Source of the DNA: Ignavibacteriaceae bacterium
Lineage (GTDB): Bacteria > Bacteroidota > Ignavibacteria > Ignavibacteriales > Ignavibacteriaceae
Assembly (NCBI GenBank): GCA_031292455.1
Contig: JARLHC010000030.1
Coordinates: 1 to 43,548 of the forward strand
Direction of reading: 5' to 3'
DNA: 43,548 nt
The notes under the pieces are model-generated. The model was not told the origin of the DNA. It ran no database searches and saw only the letters and a list, made by a program, of their open reading frames with translations. This document shows, one piece after another, positions 1-8,702 of the stretch (the first letter of the stretch is position 1; every line of letters starts with the position of its first letter). The position numbers and the translations under genes were made by a program.

Positions 1-629
1 ACAACTTGCTTATTTAAGCCTCCATCTGTTGTTTTATTAAGTATACCATTTTCGGTTGAGAAGAGGACCTGATCATTAAAGGGACTTAGGGAAAAGGCAT
101 TTAAATAACCAGCAGTATCCCATGAGGCTCCGCCTGTTGTGCTTTTAAATAAAAATCTACTATCAATTGTACAATATACAAGACTGTCATTCTGATGTGA
201 AATTCTTATAAAATCACCATCATTAGTCCAAAATTGGAAAAGTCCAGAAATCCCATCAAATCTTTCCACAAAAGCAGAACCGTCGACTCCGCCAGAACTA
301 CCACAAACAATAAATTTACGAGGGTTCTTTTCCCAGAAATCAAAACTATTAACAATCCTCCACCCTCCCTCCAAATATATGTTGTAATAGGAGCCATCAA
401 TCTGAAATAATGAATCTATATGATTAACAGTATTCAAAAGATAGATATCATTGCTATAATTACTGTTAAATGAATCCACCTGGGATGAAGAAATCCTGTA
501 AAGAAGATTTGTGATCCCGTTATAATCTTCCATTCCGTTTAATTCAGAAATATGGGGATACACATTCTGTGCGTACAAGGCAAAGGGAGTATGAAATAAT
601 AAAATAAGGAAGTAATACCAATATTTCAT
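1..629 (-). CDS. Secreted BNR/YCF48-like repeat protein, 5' part only
   Basis: An open frame runs on the minus strand from an ATG at 627-629 to the left edge of the window without a stop (about 209 codons), so the gene is cut there. The first ~20 residues (MKYWYYFLILLFHTPFALYA, then QN) form a typical signal peptide, so the product should be exported. The visible body ends with phrases such as KSTTGGASWDTAG and NKTTDGGLNK. These match the T-x-x-GG-x-x-W type of motif found in BNR/sialidase-like and YCF48-like beta-propeller proteins, which are often secreted in Bacteroidota relatives. What it binds cannot be told, and any C-terminal sorting domain lies outside the window. A terminator (712-735) separates it from clpP upstream, so it probably has its own promoter in 630-711. 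Confidence 0.75.
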   Translation of the reverse strand, partial: MKYWYYFLILLFHTPFALYAQNVYPHISELNGMEDYNGITNLLYRISSSQVDSFNSNYSNDIYLLNTVNHIDSLFQIDGSYYNIYLEGGWRIVNSFDFWEKNPRKFIVCGSSGGVDGSAFVERFDGISGLFQFWTNDGDFIRISHQNDSLVYCTIDSRFLFKSTTGGASWDTAGYLNAFSLSPFNDQVLFSTENGILNKTTDGGLNKQV

Positions 630-711
630 AATTCAAATTGAAACAGATATTAATATAGTGTAATATTAATAGGAAATAGATAAAGAAGCAAATTGATTGG
701 GAGGGAAGGGA

Positions 712-735
712 AAAGGCTGTCATAAGACAGCCTTT
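712..735 (-). terminator. Rho-independent terminator after clpP
   Basis: A perfect 10-bp stem, AAAGGCTGTC (712-721), pairs with GACAGCCTTT (726-735) around a 4-nt loop. It starts 8 nt past the clpP stop. On the minus strand the T run after the stem is short, whereas the plus-strand side has five T. It probably ends the tig-clpP transcript. Confidence 0.7.
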
Positions 736-742
736 TTAAGGA

Positions 743-1369
743 TTATTTTTTATCCAGGCCTATACGTTTGGAGAGGATATTGTCGATCAGCTTATATTCT
801 TTAGCTTCTTCGGCTGTAAGGAAGTAATCCCTGTCGCAGTCGTGTGTAATCTGTTCGAAGGATTTGCCTGTATGTTCGGCAAGAATCTTGTAGAGAGTAT
901 CTCTTGTTTTAAGCATTTCCTTTGCATGAATCTCGATATCAGAAGTTTGTCCCTGCAATCCGCCGATCCATGGCTGGTGGATTAATATTTTAGAATTTGG
1001 GAGAGAAGTTCTTTTACCTTCAGCGCCACCTGCAAGAAGTATAGCTCCCATGCTTGCAGCCATTCCGACACAGATAGTAGCTACACTTGGTTTAACATAT
1101 TTCATCGTATCATAAATAGCCAAACCTGCCGAAACGCTTCCGCCAGGGGAATTGATATAGAGGTTTATGTCTTTTTCAGAATCCTCTGCTTCAAGAAAGA
1201 TAAGCTGAGCGATAGTAAGACTGGCTACATGATCATCGATAGCAGTGCCGAGGAATATGATCCTTTCCCTTAAGAGCCGGGAATATATATCCATTCCACG
1301 TTCGCCGCGTCCGGTTTGTTCAATTACATACGGTACGAGCTGATTAAAAATTTCAATTTTATCCTTCAT
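743..1369 (-). CDS. clpP: ATP-dependent Clp protease proteolytic subunit ClpP
   Basis: Serine peptidase subunit (family S14) that forms the barrel of the ClpXP/ClpAP protease in the cytoplasm. With the start at 1369 it has 208 residues, normal for the family. The triad is visible: Ser106 in GMAASMGA, His131 in [10 protein letters not shown] and Asp181 in [10 protein letters not shown]; the oxyanion/substrate strand is NSPGGSV. An upstream ATG at 1384 would add five residues, but the ATG at 1369 is preceded by GAGGAG seven bases away, so 1369 is the likely start. The gene begins inside the last codons of tig (overlap 1359-1369), so the two are co-transcribed and probably translationally coupled. 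clpX, the usual third member of tig-clpP-clpX, does not follow; a terminator does. Confidence 0.97.
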   Translation of the reverse strand: MKDKIEIFNQLVPYVIEQTGRGERGMDIYSRLLRERIIFLGTAIDDHVASLTIAQLIFLEAEDSEKDINLYINSPGGSVSAGLAIYDTMKYVKPSVATICVGMAASMGAILLAGGAEGKRTSLPNSKILIHQPWIGGLQGQTSDIEIHAKEMLKTRDTLYKILAEHTGKSFEQITHDCDRDYFLTAEEAKEYKLIDNILSKRIGLDKK

Positions 1370-2684
1370 GTTCGTGCTCCTCATGATTGTGAATATGAGA
1401 TTTATCAGGTTCTACTTTTTTAATATTATTATTTTCTTTCAAGAATTGAAAGACCTTATTTTCTATAATTTTAGATGAATAATTGGATGACTTATAATAA
1501 GTAATGAGCTTTTCAACTGCAATACCAGTTTCGGCCGCATCTTTAGCTGCGAGTTGGTTTAATTCCTCATCGCTGATTGATATGTCTTCCTGTTTTTGAA
1601 TAGCCTCTTTAAGGATATACCATTTTACTTCAACTTCGGCAGATTTTGCCAATCGTTTTTTACCCTCTTCCTTATCATATTTTTTATAGCCCTGTTTCTT
1701 AGCTTCTTCTTCTTCGCGCTTGACATAATCTTCAAGGACATTAGCCAGAAGTGATTTAGGAGGATTAAATTCATTATTACTGATAATCTGGGTGATGAGC
1801 TTGTTCCTTAAAATGTCATCAATCTGATGTTCATAATAACTCTGAATATCATTTCTGATCTGTTCTTTTAATTCAGGTTCAGTTGAAACTTTATCTTTGG
1901 TTACTTTTTTTATTAAAGCTTCATCCAGTAGGGGAATTATTGATTTTTTGATGGCTTTAATAACTGCATTATACTCAAGAACTTCCGTAAATTTTTCATC
2001 CACACCCTCTTTATTCTTTATAGTACGGACATCATTGAATGTGAATTTGAAGGATTCGCCGACTTTTTTGTCTTTAGAATTTTCAATTATTTCCTTAGCA
2101 ACTCTTTGGTTAGAGAGATCGATCTGCAGGGATTCCTGTTTACTTCCTTCGAATGGTTTTCCATCTTTGTCGACTCTCTGAATATCAACATCCAGGGTAC
2201 AATCATCTCCGGAAACAACATCAGAAGGTTCAAAAGTTTCATTAGCTTTCAGGATATGTTTTATTTCGTGTTCTACATCTTCATCTTTGGCTACCAGGTC
2301 GGGGACTTCAATATCAAGTCCTTTATAGTCCTTAGCTTCAATCTGAGGGAGAACTTCATAGGTGATTTTGAAGAATAAGCTTTCGCCCGGGACAAATTTA
2401 ATATCAGTAATAGCAGGTTTTCCGATAGGGTGGAGATGATTTTCCTCTGCAACATCCCAGAATTTCTTACCTGCTACTTTTTCAGAAGCTTCCTGCTCGA
2501 ATGCATCGCCGAACATTTTTTTCAGAAGTGGAGCGGGTACTTTTCCTTTTCTAAAGCCGGGGATTTGCAGTTTTTTAGTTTGTTTCTGAACCTCAATATC
2601 CAGGTCTTTTTTAATTTCATCGAATGTATAGGTTACTTCCAGTTCTTTTTCTGAAATATTTACATCATTGATCTTAAATTCCAA
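1359..2684 (-). CDS. tig: Trigger factor (ribosome-bound chaperone)
   Basis: Trigger factor of 441 residues, the usual length. It binds the ribosome near the tunnel exit and shields nascent chains. The N-terminal ribosome-binding domain carries the signature GFRKGKVP at residues 43-50. A divergent FKBP-like region lies around residues 150-240, followed by a helical SurA-like C-terminal domain with charged coils. The last residues, [12 protein letters not shown], form a His/Glu-rich tail that could bind metal; the same DNA also contains the clpP ribosome-binding site and start. A tRNA-Leu gene lies 46 bp upstream on the same strand, and clpP overlaps downstream, so tRNA-Leu-tig-clpP may be one transcript. 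Confidence 0.96.
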   Translation of the reverse strand: MEFKINDVNISEKELEVTYTFDEIKKDLDIEVQKQTKKLQIPGFRKGKVPAPLLKKMFGDAFEQEASEKVAGKKFWDVAEENHLHPIGKPAITDIKFVPGESLFFKITYEVLPQIEAKDYKGLDIEVPDLVAKDEDVEHEIKHILKANETFEPSDVVSGDDCTLDVDIQRVDKDGKPFEGSKQESLQIDLSNQRVAKEIIENSKDKKVGESFKFTFNDVRTIKNKEGVDEKFTEVLEYNAVIKAIKKSIIPLLDEALIKKVTKDKVSTEPELKEQIRNDIQSYYEHQIDDILRNKLITQIISNNEFNPPKSLLANVLEDYVKREEEEAKKQGYKKYDKEEGKKRLAKSAEVEVKWYILKEAIQKQEDISISDEELNQLAAKDAAETGIAVEKLITYYKSSNYSSKIIENKVFQFLKENNNIKKVEPDKSHIHNHEEHEHEG

Positions 2685-2730
2685 AATTACCTCGTTAATC
2701 TGTTATTAAATGGGAATAAATAATAAGAAG

Positions 2731-2813
2731 TGCGAAAGCGGGGACTCGAACCCCGACACCGGTTAGGTACTAGATCCTAAGTCTAGCGCGTCTGCCAATT
2801 CCGCCACTCTCGC
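2731..2813 (-). tRNA. tRNA-Leu (anticodon UAG)
   Basis: An 83-nt class II tRNA read on the minus strand. The acceptor stem GCGAGAG pairs with CTTTCGC (one G-U pair) and the discriminator base is A at 2731. The anticodon arm is CTAGA-CTTAGGA-TCTAG, which puts UAG at positions 34-36. The T arm contains GGGGTTCGAGTCCCC, and there is a long variable arm as expected for leucine. CCA is not encoded (the next bases are CTTC), so the 3' end must be added by the CCA enzyme encoded at 8703-10112. Confidence 0.95.
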
Positions 2814-2825
2814 ATCTTAAAATAT

Positions 2826-2853
2826 ATTGTAACACTAATTCTAAAATAGTCAG
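2826..2853 (-). promoter_or_regulatory. Possible sigma70-type promoter for tRNA-Leu-tig-clpP
   Basis: On the minus strand a CTGACT hexamer (2848-2853) is separated by 16 bp from TACAAT (2826-2831). This would place the transcription start about 6-7 bases before the tRNA 5' end at 2813. The match is reasonable but read by eye only. Confidence 0.4.
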
Positions 2854-2907
2854 TAAATATAAGTTTAACTGTTTTGTTTAGCAAATTGAAATAGGGGAGG
2901 AATCATA

Positions 2908-2933
2908 AAAAAGGAGGCAAAAGCCTCCTTTTT
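2908..2933 (-). terminator. Rho-independent terminator after radical SAM gene
   Basis: AAAAAGGAGGC (2908-2918) pairs perfectly with GCCTCCTTTTT (2923-2933) around AAAA, and the minus-strand side continues in A/T. It lies just past the stop of the radical SAM gene ending at 2938. It also insulates that gene from the tRNA promoter region. Confidence 0.85.
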
Positions 2934-2937
2934 AGAA

Positions 2938-4140
2938 CTAATTTTTAGGTAATTCCTTAGGATAAGATCTGATATTGTGGCCGTATTTCAGTTGTTCCTC
3001 CATTCTGCAGGACCATACAAGCTGACCGTTCCAGACAGTGATATCGGGGCAGCCATCACACATGCTCTGGCGTCCATCTTCCAGGAAATCAACGGGCTGG
3101 ATGATCATAACCGACTGATAATGGAGTCTTCTGAACAGGTTTAGAGGATTCTTAATAAAATTAAAGAATGTTTTTCTCAGGCCTTTATCGAAAAGACCGA
3201 GAAGGAGCATTGACTTACCTTTACGAGTCATTTTGGGGGTAGAATAGGCAAGATATCTATCGAACATTAAGTGGTGGAATGTCTGAATAATTTCCATCGA
3301 TTTCTTACCCATATAACCGTAGATTTTTTTCTTAGTACCCAATCGACCGCTCAGGAGCCATTTAAATGAATCGGGTTTCTCAGAACCGTTCAGGTAGGCG
3401 CAGCTATCAAAATCCGGGTATTCATTCTTGATAAGCTCATAGATTTCTTCTGCTTTTATATCAGTTCTTTCTACTTCTTCCTCGTTGTAAACAAATTCAC
3501 CCATATCAATCTTTTTAGGGCCGAGATAGAAATCAACTTTTGAATTATTTACAGCCCTGTAAAGGATGAAAACCATAACCTGAACTTTATCAATATTTTT
3601 TTGTCCCCATTTAACAAGCTCAGGGATATACTTCATAGTGTCTTCATATACAGTGGAATTGAAAGAGCATGATATATTGCCTGCTTCAGCTAACATAGAA
3701 GCGTAATGATACCTTAGTTCATTAAGCTCGACTTCGTTTTTATCTTTCCAGCCGGGGCGGTTTTGTTTACTATCGATATGGAAAGTAAAACCGTATACTC
3801 CAGCTTTTTTTAATTCAAGAAGAAGTTCTTTAGTTAAAGCGAGACCGTTAGTATTTAATATAGGTTTCAAGCCTTTGGCTTTTACCATTTGAACAATTTG
3901 AATTATTTCGGGATGTGTTAAAGGATCGCCCCCTGCTATAGAAACACCGTCACACTTTCTTAACCGTGTAAAAACGTTTAGCTCTTCCTCGATTGTCTGA
4001 AGAGACTTATGTACATTCTCATTCTTGCGATAACATCCATCACAGTGAAGATTGCATTTAGCGGTTGGTTCAAGCCATGAAATAGAATTGTCGGTTAAAT
4101 TCCATGGAAGCCTGTAGTAATCGAGATGGTTAAGTTTCAT
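2938..4140 (-). CDS. Radical SAM protein with C-terminal cysteine cluster
   Basis: A 400-residue radical SAM enzyme, cytoplasmic. The [4Fe-4S]/SAM motif CNLHCDGC has Cys29, Cys33 and Cys36, preceded by LEPTAK. The SAM-binding GGDP follows in SIAGGDPLTHPE. Near the C-terminus Cys361, Cys364 (MCDGC) and Cys378 (WSCRMEE) could ligate a second iron-sulphur cluster, as in SPASM/twitch-type enzymes, although the spacing is not the textbook one. The reaction is unknown. No precursor peptide or obvious substrate gene is adjacent. It stands alone between a terminator and a 197-bp divergent intergenic region shared with the PP2C gene. Domain call firm, function open. Confidence 0.88.
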   Translation of the reverse strand: MKLNHLDYYRLPWNLTDNSISWLEPTAKCNLHCDGCYRKNENVHKSLQTIEEELNVFTRLRKCDGVSIAGGDPLTHPEIIQIVQMVKAKGLKPILNTNGLALTKELLLELKKAGVYGFTFHIDSKQNRPGWKDKNEVELNELRYHYASMLAEAGNISCSFNSTVYEDTMKYIPELVKWGQKNIDKVQVMVFILYRAVNNSKVDFYLGPKKIDMGEFVYNEEEVERTDIKAEEIYELIKNEYPDFDSCAYLNGSEKPDSFKWLLSGRLGTKKKIYGYMGKKSMEIIQTFHHLMFDRYLAYSTPKMTRKGKSMLLLGLFDKGLRKTFFNFIKNPLNLFRRLHYQSVMIIQPVDFLEDGRQSMCDGCPDITVWNGQLVWSCRMEEQLKYGHNIRSYPKELPKN

Positions 4141-4337
4141 AGAAATACCTACTATTTAATTAATCATTTAAAATTATAAGTTTATTTTGTTCAAAGCAAT
4201 TGTTTTTTATTAATGTATTACATTAATGTATTTTAATCCGATAATAAAGTGAAATAAAATATCAAATTGAGTAAGTATTTTACCTGCCAAGTAATTATAT
4301 TTGATCTACTGTTTTATTCAAATTTAATTCTTGGTTT
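4141..4337. promoter_or_regulatory. Divergent intergenic region (radical SAM / PP2C)
   Basis: This is 197 bp of AT-rich DNA between two divergently transcribed genes, so it should hold both promoters. On the plus strand TATATTTG at 4296-4303 fits the Bacteroidota -7 element TAnnTTTG, about 35 bp before the PP2C start. I could not find a well-spaced -33 element, so the exact promoter is uncertain. A short repeat (attaatgtattacattaatgt, around 4210) is also present. Confidence 0.35.
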
Positions 4338-5057
4338 ATGAATTACAAATATTTTACGGTTACCAACATCGGTTTAAAGCGTTCGGATAATGAGGATTCT
4401 TTAGGAATATTTGAAATTGAAAATGGTATTCTTGCAATAGTTTGTGATGGATTAGGTGGAAACAAAGCCGGGGAAGTTGCTTCACAATTAAGTGTAAATA
4501 CCGTATATGAATTCTTTAAATCTTCGACTGAGAGTGATTATTCAAAGAGAATTAAATCTGCAATAGCCCAGGCAAACAAAAGGATTATAGATAAGGCGTC
4601 TACCAGTGATGATTTCAAGGGAATGGCAACCACAATTGAAGTATTATTTCTTTTAAATAATACAGCTTACTGCGGCCATGTAGGGGACTCGCGTACATAT
4701 AATCTGCTTAACGGTAAATTAGAACAATTAACAAAGGATCATTCGTTTGTTCAAAAACTGATTGACGAAGGATTCCTTACAAACGTTGAAGCAGAAAATC
4801 ATCCAAACAGAAATATAATAATGCGTGCGCTTGGGGATAATTCCGCAATCGAAATAGACTTAAGTAAAATCAGTCTTAATCCCTCGGATGATATTCTTTT
4901 CTTTTTGTGCACAGACGGTGTTACAACCGTAATAAAGGATAATGAGTTAGAAGAGATACTGACAGATTATGATAAAATAAATAGTACGCTGTCTGATATG
5001 ATTGAACAAAGGGGAGCTCCTGATAATTTCTCATTTATAGTCATTAAAAATACATAA
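4338..5057 (+). CDS. PP2C-family serine/threonine phosphatase (Stp/PrpC type)
   Basis: A 239-residue, Mn/Mg-dependent PPM phosphatase with no extra domains, the size of bacterial Stp1/PrpC enzymes that reverse Ser/Thr kinase phosphorylation. The metal and phosphate motifs appear in order: R15-x-DNED (residues 15-20), VCDGLGG with Asp37, GHVGDSR with Asp117, LTKDHS, MRALG, LCTDGV with Asp193, and GAPDNFS with Asp229. All catalytic aspartates are present, so it should be active. No Hanks-type kinase lies in the window, so the substrate is unknown. The next gene, murA, is 93 bp downstream on the same strand. Confidence 0.93.
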   Translation: MNYKYFTVTNIGLKRSDNEDSLGIFEIENGILAIVCDGLGGNKAGEVASQLSVNTVYEFFKSSTESDYSKRIKSAIAQANKRIIDKASTSDDFKGMATTIEVLFLLNNTAYCGHVGDSRTYNLLNGKLEQLTKDHSFVQKLIDEGFLTNVEAENHPNRNIIMRALGDNSAIEIDLSKISLNPSDDILFFLCTDGVTTVIKDNELEEILTDYDKINSTLSDMIEQRGAPDNFSFIVIKNT

Positions 5058-5150
5058 CGGACAGGAAGCAGTGATTCAGAGATTGCAAAGGGCAGGGAGA
5101 GAAGGGAAACAGATTTGTATAAAATATTAAAATATTAATCATCATTCATT

Positions 5151-6416
5151 ATGGATAAATTTGTTATACGCGGTGGAAATAAATTAGAAGGGGAGGTTAC
5201 AATAAGCGGTGCAAAGAATGCCACACTGGCATTAATGCCTGCCACCCTGTTAGCTCCGGGCAATTATAGTCTTTATAACACACCCGAATTAAATGATGTA
5301 TATACAATGATGAAGTTGTTAACTCACTTAGGGGTGGCAGCAGAATTCAGGGACAATTTATTAAAATTAAATACTGACAATATTATCAGTCAGGATGCTC
5401 CCTATGAACATGTAAAGAAAATGCGGGCCTCGGTATATGTTTTAGGTCCTCTTTTAGCAAGGTTCGGATTAGCAAAAGTGTCATTACCCGGCGGATGTTC
5501 ATGGGGGCCTCGTCCGATTAATCTTCACCTGGAAGGTTTAAAGAAAATGGGTGCAGATATAGAACTTTCGGGGGGATATATAATAGCAAAATCTCCCCGT
5601 CTGCATGGTTCTAAAATCAGCTTTGACATTTCGTCCGTAGGTGCTACAGGGAATATTTTGATGGCGGCTGTATTAGCGAAGGGGGAAAGTAGTATAATTA
5701 ATGCAGCTATTGAACCGGAAATAATTAATCTTGTCTGTTTTCTGGAAAAAATGGGAGCACGAATTGAGGGAATTGGAACCCCTAATCTGCATATTGAAGG
5801 AGTGGATGAATTAAAATCGGCAGATATCGATACGATTCCCGACCGGATTGAAGCAGGTACAATTCTGATAGCAGCTGCAATAACGAGAGGGAAGGTAAAA
5901 TTAAATAATATAAAAGCAGAGCTGCTTCTTTCTATATTGAATAAACTTGAGAATAGTGGATGTAACCTTATATATAATAATGAATACATTGAAATTGATG
6001 GAGTAAATAATAATATTAATCCGATCGATGTTACTACTTCAGCATTTCCGGGATTCCCTACAGATATGCAGGCTCAATGGACAGCCTATATGGCATTAGC
6101 TAGTGGAGTTTCAACAGTTACCGACACTATTTATCTTGACAGGTTTAAGCATGTTCCGGAACTCCAAAGGTTGGGAGCAAGCATTACGATTAATGAAAAC
6201 AGTGCCATAATTAAGGGTGTGAAAAAATTGATGGGAGCAAAAGTGATGTCAACAGATCTCAGAGCAAGCGCCAGTCTTGTTTTAGCGGGGCTTGCAGCTC
6301 AGGGGACTACAGAAGTATTAAGAGTATATCACCTGGACAGGGGATATCAAAGGATAGAAGAAAAGCTTAAATTTCTCGGAGCGGATATAGAAAGAGTAGA
6401 AGGAAAAGAATTTTAG
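5151..6416 (+). CDS. murA: UDP-N-acetylglucosamine 1-carboxyvinyltransferase MurA
   Basis: First committed step of peptidoglycan synthesis: transfers enolpyruvate from PEP to UDP-GlcNAc in the cytoplasm. It is 421 residues long, standard for the family. The N-terminal GAKNA motif (residues 20-24) and the catalytic loop PGGCSWGPRPINLH with Cys116 are present. A cysteine at this position predicts fosfomycin sensitivity. DRIEAGT and the C-terminal DLRASASLVLAGLAA also match the EPSP/MurA fold. The membrane peptidase-like gene starts five bases after its stop, so they are very likely co-transcribed. Confidence 0.97.
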   Translation: MDKFVIRGGNKLEGEVTISGAKNATLALMPATLLAPGNYSLYNTPELNDVYTMMKLLTHLGVAAEFRDNLLKLNTDNIISQDAPYEHVKKMRASVYVLGPLLARFGLAKVSLPGGCSWGPRPINLHLEGLKKMGADIELSGGYIIAKSPRLHGSKISFDISSVGATGNILMAAVLAKGESSIINAAIEPEIINLVCFLEKMGARIEGIGTPNLHIEGVDELKSADIDTIPDRIEAGTILIAAAITRGKVKLNNIKAELLLSILNKLENSGCNLIYNNEYIEIDGVNNNINPIDVTTSAFPGFPTDMQAQWTAYMALASGVSTVTDTIYLDRFKHVPELQRLGASITINENSAIIKGVKKLMGAKVMSTDLRASASLVLAGLAAQGTTEVLRVYHLDRGYQRIEEKLKFLGADIERVEGKEF

Positions 6417-6421
6417 ATAAA

Positions 6422-8629
6422 ATGTCATTCAAAAGCGATAAAAGATTTGTAATATCTGTTTTTATTATAATCCTGTTTAATTTACTGCTTATCAAGACCC
6501 CTCTAACCTCAATTTTCGGCTATGAATTTTCGGTTTTTAATTCTGTAATACTGGTGATTATAACAGGCCTATTGACAATTTCATATCTGAAGCGTGAAGA
6601 AAACTATTTAAACAAATTGCTTCAGATATCTCCAGGGTTGTTGGTAATTCCAATAGCAATTTCAGTAATAAATTCACTGCTTACAACAACTTGTTCACTG
6701 GCGGACGGATTTCTGTTTTACCTGGTGATAACCGTACCCTCTGTATTAATTGGAAGTTCTCTGGGATTATTTGCATTTTACATTTATCCCCGCCATCCAA
6801 GAATTCTTTTTATAATTCTTATCCTGCTAACAGCTTTTATTCCTGTAATAGAAATATATTATTATCCACAGATCTATTTCTATAATCCACTTGCAGGATA
6901 TTTCCCTGGAACAATCTATGACGAAGGATTAAGCGTAAGCCGGACGTTAGTTATTTACAGGATAATTAACGTAATATTTTTTCTATCAATATTCTATTCT
7001 ATAAACCTCATAATTAAGAAAAAATCAGGAATCAACAGACTAATAATTGGAGTCGTGGTTTTAGTTATTGTAACGGCATTTATAATCTGTTCTCCATATT
7101 TAGGGTTTTCGACTAATAAATGGAAGGTAGAATCATCTCTCAGGGGAAAATGTTACACAGAACATTTTGAAATAATATATGACACTTCAATTGATACGGC
7201 ATATCTGAAAAATGAGATCATAAATCATGAGTACTATTATTTCGAGCTAAAGAAATTCTTTCAGGATGAACCGGACAGAAAGATTACTTCTTTTATATTT
7301 AAGGACAACAAACAAAAAGGTGAATTGTTCGGCTCTGAAAATGCTGATGTTGCAAAGCCCTGGTTATTCCAGATATATACATCTTCGGAATCTTACGACC
7401 ATACATTAAGGCATGAAATAGCACATGTCTTTACAGCTTCATTTGGAACCACACCTTTTAAAATAGCAAGCAGCTTTAACCCTGCTTTAATTGAAGGGAT
7501 AGCAGAAGCAGCAGCACCTTTTTATGGCACATGGTATTTAGATCAGATTGCTGCCATAGCATATAATAATAACTTTAGGCTCAAATTAGAAAATCTTTAC
7601 AGCGGGTTTAATTTTTTCGGACAGACATCCGGGCTATCGTATGTTTATGCAGGTTCCTTTACCAACTATCTGATAAACCGGCACGGCATAGAGAAGTTTA
7701 AGGAATGGTATAAGGGGAAACCATTCACAGAAGTTTATGATTCCAGTTTAACGGAAATAGCTGACAATTATTATGAACATCTGAGTCACCTCGGTTTTAC
7801 GGGCAAACAGAATACTGCCCAGTATTATTTCGGCAGACAGACGATATTCTCGAAATTCTGTCCCAGGTACATAGCTGATCAATTACGGAAGGGATGGGAG
7901 AATTATAATGATAATCATTTTGCTGAGTCGGAAGAAATATTTGCTCATATAAACGGCATCACGCATAACTATTCTGCATTATACGGGCTCGCACTCTCCA
8001 AAGTTAAACTTAAAAAAGAAGAAGAGGCGCTGACATTAATTGAGAATGAATTACCGAATTACAAAAACAGCTCATATTATTTCAGCCTTGAATTATTGAC
8101 CGGGGATCTCCGGGTCATGAATGAAAAATATGAGAAAGCAAGGGACAAATTTTACGAGTTAAACGGACAGAACCCCGATCTTCATTTATATTATTTGTCC
8201 AAACTGCGGATTAATTTATCCGCGAATAAATCTTTAATATACAATTACATTACCGGAACAGATTCGGCCAAGTATGAAATCCTGAAAAATTATAATTCAG
8301 ATTCATACGATTACTCTTCGTTCCCGGTCATGATTGATTTAGCAGTACTTCTTGGCAGACCTTATAAAGAAGTAATAGAAATTTTTAATAAAAATATTAT
8401 TGTAAATGATATTGAAAGCAGTTACGGTGCGTATTACCTGTCAAATTACATGATGGAAAATCTCGATTACACAGGGGGAAGAAAGCTGGCGGCACTTGCC
8501 GGCAGGTTCAGAGATTCAGATGGGATTGAATTATTTCTTAGATCCAATTTAATAAAGGCCAACTGGATTTATCTAAATTATGACAAAATCATGAAAAATA
8601 TGATTTTTGTTAACAGTCCGAAAAGCTGA
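6422..8629 (+). CDS. Membrane protein with HExxH metallopeptidase-like domain and TPR-like tail
   Basis: A 735-residue protein with three parts. Residues 1-225 hold about six or seven hydrophobic membrane segments. Residues ~240-460 form a gluzincin-like domain (peptidase MA-type) with HEIAH (His331, Glu332, His335) and a downstream LIEGIAEAAA that offers Glu358 as third zinc ligand. Residues ~480-720 are helical with TPR-like spacing. The layout suggests a membrane-anchored protease or protease-like sensor whose catalytic domain sits outside the cytoplasm; the substrate is unknown. It follows murA by five bases, hinting at an envelope role. A smaller protein with the same HExxH/EGIA arrangement is encoded at 21279-22103. 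Confidence 0.8.
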   Translation: MSFKSDKRFVISVFIIILFNLLLIKTPLTSIFGYEFSVFNSVILVIITGLLTISYLKREENYLNKLLQISPGLLVIPIAISVINSLLTTTCSLADGFLFYLVITVPSVLIGSSLGLFAFYIYPRHPRILFIILILLTAFIPVIEIYYYPQIYFYNPLAGYFPGTIYDEGLSVSRTLVIYRIINVIFFLSIFYSINLIIKKKSGINRLIIGVVVLVIVTAFIICSPYLGFSTNKWKVESSLRGKCYTEHFEIIYDTSIDTAYLKNEIINHEYYYFELKKFFQDEPDRKITSFIFKDNKQKGELFGSENADVAKPWLFQIYTSSESYDHTLRHEIAHVFTASFGTTPFKIASSFNPALIEGIAEAAAPFYGTWYLDQIAAIAYNNNFRLKLENLYSGFNFFGQTSGLSYVYAGSFTNYLINRHGIEKFKEWYKGKPFTEVYDSSLTEIADNYYEHLSHLGFTGKQNTAQYYFGRQTIFSKFCPRYIADQLRKGWENYNDNHFAESEEIFAHINGITHNYSALYGLALSKVKLKKEEEALTLIENELPNYKNSSYYFSLELLTGDLRVMNEKYEKARDKFYELNGQNPDLHLYYLSKLRINLSANKSLIYNYITGTDSAKYEILKNYNSDSYDYSSFPVMIDLAVLLGRPYKEVIEIFNKNIIVNDIESSYGAYYLSNYMMENLDYTGGRKLAALAGRFRDSDGIELFLRSNLIKANWIYLNYDKIMKNMIFVNSPKS

Positions 8630-8702
8630 ATCCTATATTGGGAGCAATGTGATCTGATCCTTTAGCTTTACTTGTTTTATGCGTAATTTAAATGCTTAAT
8701 TA

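Noticed and set aside
5525-5989. A 154-residue minus-strand frame inside murA.
   Set aside because: murA is complete with catalytic motifs in the plus frame; the antisense frame is Ser/Ile-rich and has no recognisable domain.
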